NCBI RefSeq assembly: GCF_963583255.1
Contig: NC_084809.1
Span: 8,968,215 to 9,032,214, forward strand
Direction: 5' to 3'
Length of the DNA stretch: 64,000 bases
DNA from: Pyrus communis
Taxonomy: Eukaryota > Streptophyta > Magnoliopsida > Rosales > Rosaceae
Shown: piece by piece, positions 49,708-64,000 of the stretch
Position numbering within the stretch: position 1 is the stretch's first letter
Layout of the letters: every line of letters starts with the position of its first letter
Program-made: the position numbers and the translations under genes
The notes under the pieces: generated by a model
Database searches by the model: none
Told to the model about the DNA's origin: nothing
Seen by the model: the letters and a program-made list of their open reading frames with translations, nothing else

Positions 49708-50830
49708 TGTTTGGGCCCAAAATAATATTGTTGGGCTGAGCAACAGGTTGTGCTCAGCCCAAGGCTGTGTCAAATGCTATGGGCCGAGTGATAAATCCCG
49801 GGCCAGTTGGCAGGGTCGGTCGAGTCCTATCCTAAGAAGTAGTCCAGATAAACAGAAAAGATCGAGGAAGTCTTGGTGCGACCAGGATTCCCGGCCGGCA
49901 AAGAATAAAGCCTCGAAAAAGGGGAAAGTTCAAAGTCCTAGTGGGAGTAGGTTTGTTCGAGGTAGAGTTGAAACGGGACAAGGACTCCCAATCCAGATAA
50001 GAATGCAATTCGGTCTCAAGGAATGAGGTGCTATAAATACAAGAGATCATGCAACAAAAAAGGATCTTCAATTCAGCATACAATTGCCCTGCGCAAAACC
50101 TCTCAAATACCTTGAGATTTTTTTTCTTTTCTTTTTCTGCCGACACACCTTCAGTTTGGATAAACAGCACTGTGGAGGCACCCGGCGAGCACCTTCAGTT
50201 TGGATAAACAGCACTGCTGCCGCAGAATCAGCCGACCGAGAAGCACCTTCATTTTGGATAAACAGCACTGCATCGAGGCCGACCGGTTACTTATCTAAGT
50301 CTCGGCCGAGAAGGGTTTTCGAACCCTTGTTGGTAGCGGTCACCTTGCTAGCCTTCTCAGCGTAGTCAGGTGTTACGAATTGCGTTACTCAGCGTACTGG
50401 ACGCCGAGTGATTTTATGATTGGATACTCGCAAGTAAGTTTCAGAGTTCGGCATTCCGACGGCCGAACTACATTTACCATCAAGACATACATCACATTTG
50501 AGTACTTGTGTCCATATAGTTTGGTCTCGATTCGACGTGCTTATACTCTTACGAATATAATCACAGTGACCGAATCGGGCTCCGACGATTTGTGAACTTC
50601 GCAAAATTAGTAGCCTTGTCTTCAGGCTATAGAACCCAGAGACCGAGAGTGTTCCTTCCTCGGTCGCAATCGCAAGATAGAAAAGTCAACAACGCGCTCA
50701 ATGCGACATCAACGAATTTTACTCCTCGGCCGACGAGTTGGCACGCCCCGCATTCAACCGAAGGATATAGTTAGCTTATTAGTTACTCGGCCTGCGCGCC
50801 ACGTAGGTTTTGTAATTTTTAGAGTCAACA
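49708..50830 (+). mobile_element. solo LTR (1123 bp) inserted in the MITE
   Basis: It starts TGTTTGGGCCCAAAATAATA and ends GAGTCAACA, flanked by AGTAT at 49703-49707 and 50831-50835. A TATA box CTATAAATAC at 50031-50040 defines plus orientation. It is GC-richer than its surroundings (rich in GGCCGA/TCGGCC words), which explains several spurious open frames on both strands. No internal domain or partner LTR is present. Confidence 0.8.
50146..50270 (+). repeat. three-copy 27-bp repeat within the solo LTR
   Basis: A 27-bp word beginning CACCTTCAGTTTGGATAAAC occurs at 50146-50172, 50190-50216 and 50244-50270, the last with one change. It is just downstream of the TATA box, so probably in the R/U5 part of the LTR. 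Confidence 0.85.
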
Positions 50831-50868
50831 AGTATATAATGAAATTTTTGAAGTGCTAATAACAGTTT

Positions 50869-52289
50869 CATAAATAAAATAGTTTCGATTATTCACCGTG
50901 TTTTTACTAATTCAACATTTTCTCTTCTGACTAACACCAGAAATCCCTAAAATCCATATATGAGCATTATTTGATGGCTATTGCTTTTTCTTCTACTATT
51001 TAGTGTACACATACAAAAATCTAATTGAGAGATCATATTTTTCAAGTTGTGAGACTCATAAATTATCAACCACAAGATAAATTCATGCACGCTTGCAAGA
51101 AGAGATGATCACTCACACAAATCTCACAATTGTATCAAAAGCACTTTATAATCGGACACCTAAACCCCAACTCCCCCAACAAAGGAGATCAAATCTTCTG
51201 CACTGATTTTTTGTGCAGTTTCTGTGTAATATCTATCATTGGTTGACACATATTAATAAATTCAACTCTCCTTAACTTTATTGTCATAATCTTAACACAG
51301 ATTATTTAACGATAAAGACCACAAAAGGACTACATACAAAATAAATGTAGAAAATTTGATCTTTCAGCAAAATAATTAGAAAGAGTAATGCATATTGCAT
51401 GCTGAGCTCTCTTTTTCTCAAAAGACAGACAAAACTTAGAAGTGAAAACGGAAGTGGAAGGGTCACAAGTGTGGAACTCCAAGCACCCACAAATAAGTGC
51501 TTTGGGCTTTTCGTGTGGTTGAGTTGGAAGGACTTTGGCATCAAGCATTTGTCCCTTGAGTGTTGATCAACAGTAGTTGAACTTGGGGCCCTCATCAACT
51601 GTCGTTGCCTGGCTTGATGAACATGTCAATCATGCGCAATGCAATTTGCGGACCGACAATTGTGGGATCCACTCATCACAATACATGAAGAAGGTTGCGG
51701 GGTCCACCTACTTTCTCCCCGACGGTCACAGCTTGCTCAGGGAAAGTTCACGTGGCCAAGTGGGGCACTTGCAGGACAACGACACGACAGGATATACTTG
51801 CGATGGAGGTTGAGCATATCCTTTTCATTTTTCTTTTCCTTCTTCCCCAAATACGTATACAAACAATAAAAATGATACAAATACGTATGTACAGTGATGT
51901 ATTCTGTATGTATCTTTATGAGTTTTTGATGGGTACGTATTTAGTGCACGTCCGTTTTGACTTTGTTTGGGACTTCGGATCCGTGGAAAACATGATTGCT
52001 CGGTTTACTCATATTAGGGCTTGGTTTGCTGAGTGTGGGTTGACATGTTGGATTCTTATTGGTGGGCATTTGCTTTGACATTCGACTTGGTTTGCTGGAA
52101 AGGGAAACTAATATTTCTTATCAAACAATTCAGATCTTTAAAATTTGATTCAACGGTTAAAAACATGGATCCACTTTAAAAGTTATAATAATTTTAGCCG
52201 TTGGATCAATTTTCAAGAGCCCGGATTGTTTGATGCGGATGATTAGATGGAAGGGATCCAGAGCTTTCTGGGTTTGCTTTGCCTGCATT
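50869..52289. other. intergenic, no gene recognised
   Basis: Several short open frames occur around 51302-52078, on both strands, but none shows a domain, splice context or codon bias that I can support. Inverted words around an AACGGTT/CCGTTGGATCAA core lie near 52140-52215. Confidence 0.4.
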
Positions 52290-52432
52290 GTATGATTAAT
52301 GCTACACATACCACTAATTTGTATCATTTCTTTAATAAAGATAGGTCTCGTAAACGCATGTGGGTCTCATCTCTATTAAAGAGATGATCTAAATAATGAT
52401 ACAAATAAACGGTAAAAATAGTATTTTTAATA
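52290..52432. mobile_element. MITE-like inverted-repeat element
   Basis: TACCACTAATTTGTATCATT at the left is mirrored by AATGATACAAATAAACGGTA at the right. CTTTAATAAAGAT/CTATTAAAGAG lies nearer the centre. About 140 bp, non-coding. Ends are approximate. Confidence 0.5.
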
Positions 52433-55400
52433 TTGCATTGCATATGGGTTGGCTGCCAAGTCCACTTCATCCATCAAATGTGGCTCATAATTTAAAATTT
52501 AGCTAAAAACACTTACATATATTTAATATAATTTTCATATTATATGATAGCCAAATTGGTATGATACAAATTAGAAACGCATGCTATATTCAATAGTAAA
52601 AGTAACATGTTATGGAGATATTATCAACATTATTAATACAAATATTGGCATTATCAATACATAAACCTATTGAGTAAGCAGTTAAGTTGATGATTAACGT
52701 TTTGTGCCTACCTTGGCTTAATCTAAGATCAATAATCTCTTCTCTACCTTTGATTTTGGTATGATTGAAGACAAACTATTGTCTATATATTGGATAGTTT
52801 TTTTATTTTATGTTTTCAGTGAACAAGTTTAAAATATGTATAAATATGTAAATATATGAGTTAGAATTTAGGAACACACGTTTTCAGACACATTTTAACA
52901 TATGTTTTTGTGGGGTTCATTATGTAATATATTTCAACGATTCAACTATTTATATTTTATGTTTTACCTCAAAGATCATGTTTACTAAAAATCACCCAAA
53001 TTTAAAATCATATGAATGTCTTAATGGGTTTGGATTTATCTAAGTTTTTGCAACGATGATCTATTAATGATGTAGAAAAATACAGACGGTTCATATCATT
53101 TAACTACATTACAAAGTAAACCCTGCAAAACATGTCTCAAAATATGCATTAAAAACATGTATCTCTGAATTCTAACCCTACATATATATAGCTGGGAATG
53201 CATCCCACGATGCGTGTCCACTAGATATGCACAAGTATGACCTATTCTTTGTAAATACATATAAGATCATAAGAGGGAGCTTATCGGCAAATATTGTAAT
53301 CAACAACTTGGACTATAAACAAAATGATTGAATGAAATGAACACTTTTTTGATGAGCAAGATTCGGCCCTCCATCGACTTCCTCTTTTTCATGCGTGATT
53401 GTGAAAGCAAAGCAATTAGTAAATCTAATTCTTAATTAATCCTTAATTTAACATTCATGGCAAATCATCTTCATTCTAATCAGTATCCCCTGGAGTTTCA
53501 CGGCAAGATATTGGAGAAAGTGACATCTTCTACATATATAATTTTTAGCACATATATCATAATATATGTTTGTCTTTTGCTATGAAGCGGAGGGTAATAT
53601 AAAATTGAATGTTGACAGGTACGACCAAACACCCGTGAGAAGAAAGGAAAAAAAATTTAAAAAGTGTCGTGTTTATTTTTGTTACGCGTTTGTGTAATAG
53701 AAAAATGCGTTCAATTGCCTTATTTGTATTTATAAATAAAAAATTCTCATAAGTAATGTTCTTTTATATCATATTGATTATTTAAAGTTTTTACGGAAGA
53801 TATAATATTTTATATTCGTTCATCATAAAAAAATTATTTTCTTTAAAGTGGTTAATATTTTTTTCAAAGAATGATTAGACAAACAACTTTTCTTTTTCTT
53901 TTACAAAGATAAAAAAAGTTTAAATTGGATAATTAATATGATTAGTGGATGCTTACATGTCCCACATCCACACGTTAATAAAAAAAAAGGTGTGCAGCTA
54001 TTGTGCCCCCCAACTTTTGTGGTCGTTCTCCACTTCTCCAAACTTCAAAGTTCAAATTTCAAACTGATTTGAAGTGATCGAGATCGTTTTGGATCGCGCA
54101 GTAGTGTCCATATATTTTTCTGTGTAAGCTTTTTCTTTGAAAATTTGAGTTTGAGATCACATTTTTGTCCTCTTTTTCTACAATTTTAATCTCTTCTTCT
54201 GTGCCTTTTTTTGTACACATATGGATGATATAACTCTCTCCTCAATTTTAATGCATTTTTATAGAACCGTCATGTAATGTAATGTTATTTTTCCTAACAA
54301 ACTAAATAAAATACTTATATATGCTATTTTTTATAATATCTTAAAAGTGTGACAAATTATGTCACTTACTTATATTATAACATGTAAAATGCATGATACA
54401 CTAGGTATTAATGTTTTGTGTACATAAAAATTTTCGTTGACTGATTGAATTCTACATAGTCATGTAACAAGCAAGTGCACTTAAAATCTAGCCAATATGT
54501 ATGTAACTTGGAATAATGCAATATCTATACTTAAAACCTAGTGTTTATGTACATAGATATGCCCGTAAAATTTCTTATCAATCGACAAGAGATATATGAT
54601 CAAATTTGATAATTTGAGAGTTAATTTCTTGCTAGAGATACAAGATTAAGTCAAAAGTTTAAAGAGATATCTATAGTTAGGAAATCTTAAGTTCAGTTTT
54701 GATAAATGGATTATGTTGTTTAGTTTTTTGGCTTTTTAGCCGAAACAGTTTTTGAGATTGACATAACTCTTTAATTTGCTCCATGACAATGAAAATTCAT
54801 TGAACTGATCATGAGTTTGTGCACCTGACAAATCTTATCTCATTAACCATTTTGGCTAAAAAACTTTTTACTTTTTTTTTTCTTCTTCTTCTAATGCTTT
54901 CATAAGTGAAAAACAAATGTGGCTCACCAATAAGAAGAAAAACTCAGGATTCAGGTTTTAGTCAGTTCCAAAATCGTTGTCTCTGGTCTGTAGCTGCGAA
55001 CACAATATTTTATAACAAGTCAATATACCGATTTTTATATTCATACATGTAATTGTTTATTTATATAAATAAAAATAAACAATATCAACCCAAAAAATAA
55101 AAAACAATATACTTGAGATTTGGCACTTTTTCTTCCAAAGTCTATTGAGGTTGGATAAAACGTCCATGTTGGAAGGTGTGGTGCATCCTTTCAAGTTTCC
55201 AAGTTACCCAGAAAACAAAAACAATTCAGTACCAAACGGATAAAATAATATCTCAAGTTCGTGTCTTGTATACGTGTATAATACAATGATGTATTGGACT
55301 GTAAATCAAATTACTTGTCCTTTGATAAATTTCAACCAAATACTTGCATATACATTGTTTCCAGAGGTGGATGCACATTGGGACCTAGATGCTCTTAGGA

Positions 55401-55783
55401 TCACCCAGAGTTCAAAAAATATAAGAATGAAGATCTTCCGAGGACCATCCAATTGTTTTGTACTGGTTCCTTTGTACCTACTAAGTGTTTGATGTGATTT
55501 CTGCTAGGTGTTTCTCAACAAGTTGTGATACAATACTTGATACTCTTGATATCATTCATCAAGTGTTCGACAAAATGTCTCAGTGAATAATGAAATTTTT
55601 GTGCACGCTCAACACTCTTTTCCTATCTAAAAAAACTTAGACATTTTAACAATAAGACCACCCAAAATTCAAATCTGGATCCGCCACTAATTGTATCCAA
55701 AGAAAAACAAATATACTTACTAAAAAAGGTATATATTATATATTATCACATTCACATGCATATTCTTAAAAATGGTTACATGC

Positions 55784-55817
<34 letters not shown>

Positions 55818-55932
55818 ATAAAATGAAGGTAACAAATACATGTATGTAAATCTGTTGTTGGAATTGAAACTAGTAAACATGATAAATACCACAAGAGCAG
55901 TACGAATACCTTATATTTGGTTGCTTATATAT

Positions 55933-55971
<39 letters not shown>

Positions 55972-56187
55972 CTACGTACGTACGTATCAGCATGACCAAC
56001 TCTTTTGTTTTTTAAGACTTAAAAAAGTCATTAATCATTTAAGATGAAGAAAATCATAGATAAAGAATACAAATCAACGATCACAAACGTAATTGAAAGA
56101 CAAAATAAAATTCAGCCACATAATCAAAACCGAGAAGATAACGCTCAACTATTTTTTTGTGGTTGCTTCTATTAAAATATATGACAT
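52433..56187. other. intergenic, AT-rich, no gene recognised
   Basis: Low-complexity AT-rich sequence with (TA)n/(TG)n tracts near 55783-55820 and 55937-55968. No exon, RNA gene or full transposon could be supported. The open frame at 55274-55492 has no recognisable motif. Confidence 0.45.
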
Positions 56188-56300
56188 TTACCGGTTTTAG
56201 CATATTTCTCTTTACTTGTAAGTAAAAAGTTTTAAATTCAATTCTCGTTAAAAGTGAATTCGAACCAAATTTACTGTCTAACTTATTGTGAGATTTAATT
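56188..56300 (+). mobile_element. SINE-like fragment related to 20223-20387
   Basis: The sequence TCTTTACTTGTAAGTAAAAA, then AATTCAATTCTCGTTAAAAG and GAATTCGAACCAAATT, follows the same order as the insert at 20223-20387. Degenerate and possibly truncated. Confidence 0.35.
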
Positions 56301-56367
56301 CATTCTCTCACTCCTTAATGTATTTAAAATCATGTGTATTAAAAAATAAATTATATAAAACCTTCGA

Positions 56368-56637
56368 TGTCACATCCCGCCCTGGGGGGATCACTTCCCG
56401 GGCCCGCTCCACCACCGTAGCACGGTTAGGGCTTACCATTCCCTCACGGTTTTGTTTTTGGGAACTCACGAGCAACTTCCCAGTGGGTCATCCATCATGG
56501 GATTGCTCTAGCCTCCTTCTCGCTTAACTTCGGAGTTCCTGAACCCGAAGCCAGTGAGCTCCCAAAAGGCCTCGTGCTAGGTAGGGATGGGAATATACAT
56601 TTAAGGATCGCTCCCCTGGACGATGTGAGATGTCACA
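56368..56637 (-). mobile_element. solo LTR of a Cassandra-type TRIM retrotransposon containing 5S rRNA-like sequence
   Basis: 270 bp starting TGTCACATCCC and ending GAGATGTCACA, flanked by the 5-bp duplication TTCGA (56363-56367 and 56638-56642). On the minus strand 56460-56540 reads GAACTCCGAAGTTAAGCG, then a GATGGATGACCCACTGGGAA-like stretch and CTCGTG. That is the internal promoter half of plant 5S rRNA. LTRs of 240-350 bp with an embedded 5S promoter define Cassandra elements. No internal domain or second LTR remains. It is not a functional 5S gene. Confidence 0.88.
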
Positions 56638-56642
56638 TTCGA

Positions 56643-57533
56643 CCATTCATGTATTGTCACGTGAAACTATATTTAATGTTAAGTCACTGATTGATACAGA
56701 CTAATTCATCAATAAGGTAGACACCTAAGTAAAGGTTGAAAACTACCCATCTTTAAAGCATTGCTTCTTGATTAACACGTGTGATGCATGATTAAATTTG
56801 TCATGAGGTATCATTATTTGATTACTAAACTACATATTATGACATGTTCTGATTTGTTTTGAGGTATGTTTAATTTTCAGTTTCCAATTAGTGATCATAG
56901 GTTAGCTTTCACTCAGCCGATGTAATAACAATTCATGTGACTTGTAGATTAGCTAATTTTGTTGATGAGAAGCAAATTAGCTAAATGTTTTATATCAAAT
57001 ATTTATTAATTATATTGAGTGGTTTCACGTCTATCTAATTTAACTTAGGCAATTTTAATTCATTATAGTCACGTTTTACTTATTATAACAATCACATTTA
57101 AGTTTTGTACTTTGTTTTATTTTATAAAAAATTTGATATTATTTCTAATATTTGTTTGGAAAGGCTAATTTAGTAGCAGACGTTCTCGTTAATTGAAGAC
57201 AAAATATACAAAATTTCTGTATTTGGTTTTTGGCTTGAAAGTTTTGTTTGACTCTAATGTTGTAGGAAATCCTAAGGGGATTCAAGTTGTACTTTATTTT
57301 GTTTCATAAAAATAATATTTGTCAGATTTTTATTCATAAAAAAAATCAAATATTTATCAAATCATGATTAGTGTCGTCATCATGATAATTATCATAAACC
57401 AAACCACTTCCTAATGTGGCACCTTTTTTGACCTCCCACCTATCCCCACCAACCTCCCTTTAACCCAATTAAAATTCGCCACGTGTCCAGCACCCGACGC
57501 CACCTAACTCTGTGATTCGTGAATCAGCAAGAA
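56643..57533. other. intergenic, distal MPK20 upstream region
   Basis: AT-rich, with a GC-richer stretch from about 57410. A G-box is noted separately. No gene seen. Confidence 0.4.
57480..57485. promoter_or_regulatory. G-box / ABRE-like motif
   Basis: CACGTG within CCACGTGTCC, about 1.0 kb upstream of the MPK20 ATG. It is the kind of site bound by bZIP and bHLH factors. Motif match only. Confidence 0.3.
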
Positions 57534-57659
57534 AAGCAAGTGCAAATTGGGTAATTAGAATATTAACAGTTTGAAACCATACAGAATCTGTTGATAAAGC
57601 AAGCGCAAATTGGGTAATTAGAATTTTAACAGTTTGAAACCATACAGAATCGGTTTATC
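57534..57659. repeat. 63-bp tandem duplication upstream of MPK20
   Basis: Two adjacent copies start at 57534 and 57597, each beginning AAGCAAG(T/C)GCAAATTGGG and containing CAGTTTGAAACCATACAGAA. They differ at only a few positions, so the duplication is fairly young. Confidence 0.85.
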
Positions 57660-58481
57660 TGTCACCTCACTCACAAGAGATTTTGTAAATATCGTCGGTT
57701 TAAACGGTGCTCTACATGTTATATACAAGTAAAAAAAACGATATATTTTTCGTGTCTTCTTACTTACTTTACGCAGTTGTTGAGTACATTGCCGAAACAA
57801 CCTATACATTTCCTCGCCGTTGCATCTCCACCGCCTCCCTGTACATCTCCATCATTATTTATATATCTTTTATTTCCGTATCCATACGTTCTGCATACGA
57901 TCCCACCCCATCTAATTGCCTTCCCACCCCCACCAGCCCCTAGATTTTTTCCTTATATCTCTCTCTGTGAGTCCTCTCACCCCTTTTGTCGGTGTCATCA
58001 GATCTTGTAGAATACAAGCTCTGTGGCGCTCCAACTGTTGCTCTTTCTTCATCTTGCTTCCCATTCTCCTTCGAAACCGAGTTAAAATACAAAAGGGTAT
58101 AATTTATTTTGTGGTTTTGCATTTGAATTGGAAAATGTTAAAGCTTTATGTGTTTGGTGCTTTATGGTGGTAGTTGGTGGGCTGCCTTGTTGGTATTGTT
58201 ATTCAGTGAGTAAGGTTTTGGGAGGATTGCAATCAGAATTGGAGGAGTGCATGAGGGATTTGGTCTTGTGGGTTCTATGCTGGGTGAAGTTGGGATTGAG
58301 AATAAGGTGGGATTGTGGGCTTGTGATAAGGAGCAGGGGAAGGTGGGGCAAATGTGGCTGAGTCCTTGTGGGATTTGAGGACCTGGATTCTTTCTATTTT
58401 CGCTTGATCTCAGCTGGGTAAGAGCTTTTTGGCTTACTTTTTCGAGTTTTCGAGATTTCGAGTTCAGGGTTTGACACAGAA

Positions 58482-63574
<5,093 letters not shown>

Positions 63575-64000
63575 GGAAGCATAATTACGATACTTGGGTC
63601 GTGGAAATGGTGCCGGATAGAGAAAGAATTTCATACAGAAGAGGAAGATGGAGCAGAGTTCATGCGTGGGAGGGAGGTTCCGTCTTCAAAGGGAACGAAA
63701 AGAACTCCAAGGGAGGTTGTGAGGAAAACCACTAAGCGAGGCGGGTGCTTTCCTTTAAAGAGCCAGCTTTCTCTGGTTATGTTTAGAGACTAGTACATTT
63801 ATCTTTCGTTGAAGAAACTATGTCAGCAAAAATTATACAATCAAATTCAAAAACGAAACTCTCTTTGCCCTTTTACCTGATGCTGAACGAAACAATTGTA
63901 CGTGTAGTTTTTATTCCACTACTCATGATACATGGGCATGGCTCGTAACGTGCTATGGAGAAACTTACATGCAATTAGGACGTCATGGTAGCAGTATCTC
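63575..64000 (+). other. MPK20 3' flank / 3' UTR
   Basis: Sequence after the MPK20 stop codon to the window end. The early part is GC-richer and likely 3' UTR. No further gene is visible. Confidence 0.5.

Larger units (their letters stand above)
49625..50868. mobile_element. short MITE, copy 4 of the AATTGTTATTAGCA family, split by an LTR
   Basis: Left half 49625-49707 begins AATTGTTATTGACACTC. Right half 50831-50868 ends AAGTGCTAATAACAGTT. They are separated by a solo LTR. Removing the LTR and one AGTAT restores a MITE of about 115 bp like copies 1-3. Confidence 0.65.

Noticed and set aside
49748..50365. Overlapping open frames on both strands
   Set aside because: They lie in the GC-richer solo LTR and include its 27-bp repeats; no protein family is recognisable.
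51302..52078. Cluster of short open frames on both strands
   Set aside because: No domain, no splice-supported continuation and no consistent coding strand.
56460..56540. Genuine 5S rRNA gene
   Set aside because: Only the internal part of 5S is similar, and it is embedded in a TG...CA LTR with target duplications.

Overview
The window is nuclear DNA from a flowering plant: AT-rich, with GT-AG introns, plant-specific gene families, many MITEs and LTR retrotransposons. The proteins are eudicot-like. A Cassandra-type 5S-bearing LTR and the style of the MITEs would fit Rosaceae (apple/pear/Prunus-like), but that is inference from remembered families, not a search.

Four protein-coding genes are well supported and could be spliced by hand. 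(1) A minus-strand GPAT1-type sn-glycerol-3-phosphate acyltransferase (8837-10967, 2 exons, 541 aa). (2) A plus-strand ribose-phosphate pyrophosphokinase 4, PRS4 (20560-22973, 7 exons, 318 aa). (3) A minus-strand MEI2-like RNA-binding protein of the ML2/ML5 type (24410-29154, 12 coding exons, 839 aa, with a leader exon near 30350-30640). (4) A plus-strand group-D TDY MAP kinase of the MPK19/MPK20 type (58482-63574, 10 exons, 618 aa). PRS4, ML2 and MPK20 also lie close together on Arabidopsis chromosome 2 (At2g42910, At2g42890, At2g42880 from memory), so 20.5-63.6 kb looks like a conserved block. Here about 28 kb of mostly transposon sequence separates ML2 from MPK20.

The rest is mobile DNA and intergenic sequence. 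281-6140 is a complete internally deleted LTR element (TATAT target duplication, primer-binding site, polypurine tract, no coding interior). Its LTRs carry an array of hairpins with one conserved loop and changing but still paired stems. 6442-7652 is a long-TIR element with a gene-like fragment. 11-20 kb holds several MITEs, a plastid trnI-CAU-like remnant and a large foldback element that ends 100 bp before the PRS4 start codon. 32.9-50.9 kb is a nest: hAT-like MITEs with 8-bp duplications, two solo LTRs with 5-bp duplications, two decayed Ty3/Gypsy elements, and a MULE-like element with about 400-bp TIRs. 56368-56637 is a solo Cassandra-type LTR.

The four genes do not form a pathway. They cover lipid polyester/pollen glycerolipid synthesis, PRPP supply, RNA binding and MAP kinase signalling. 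No CRISPR, operon or prokaryotic feature is present, and no intact transposase or polymerase frame was found.
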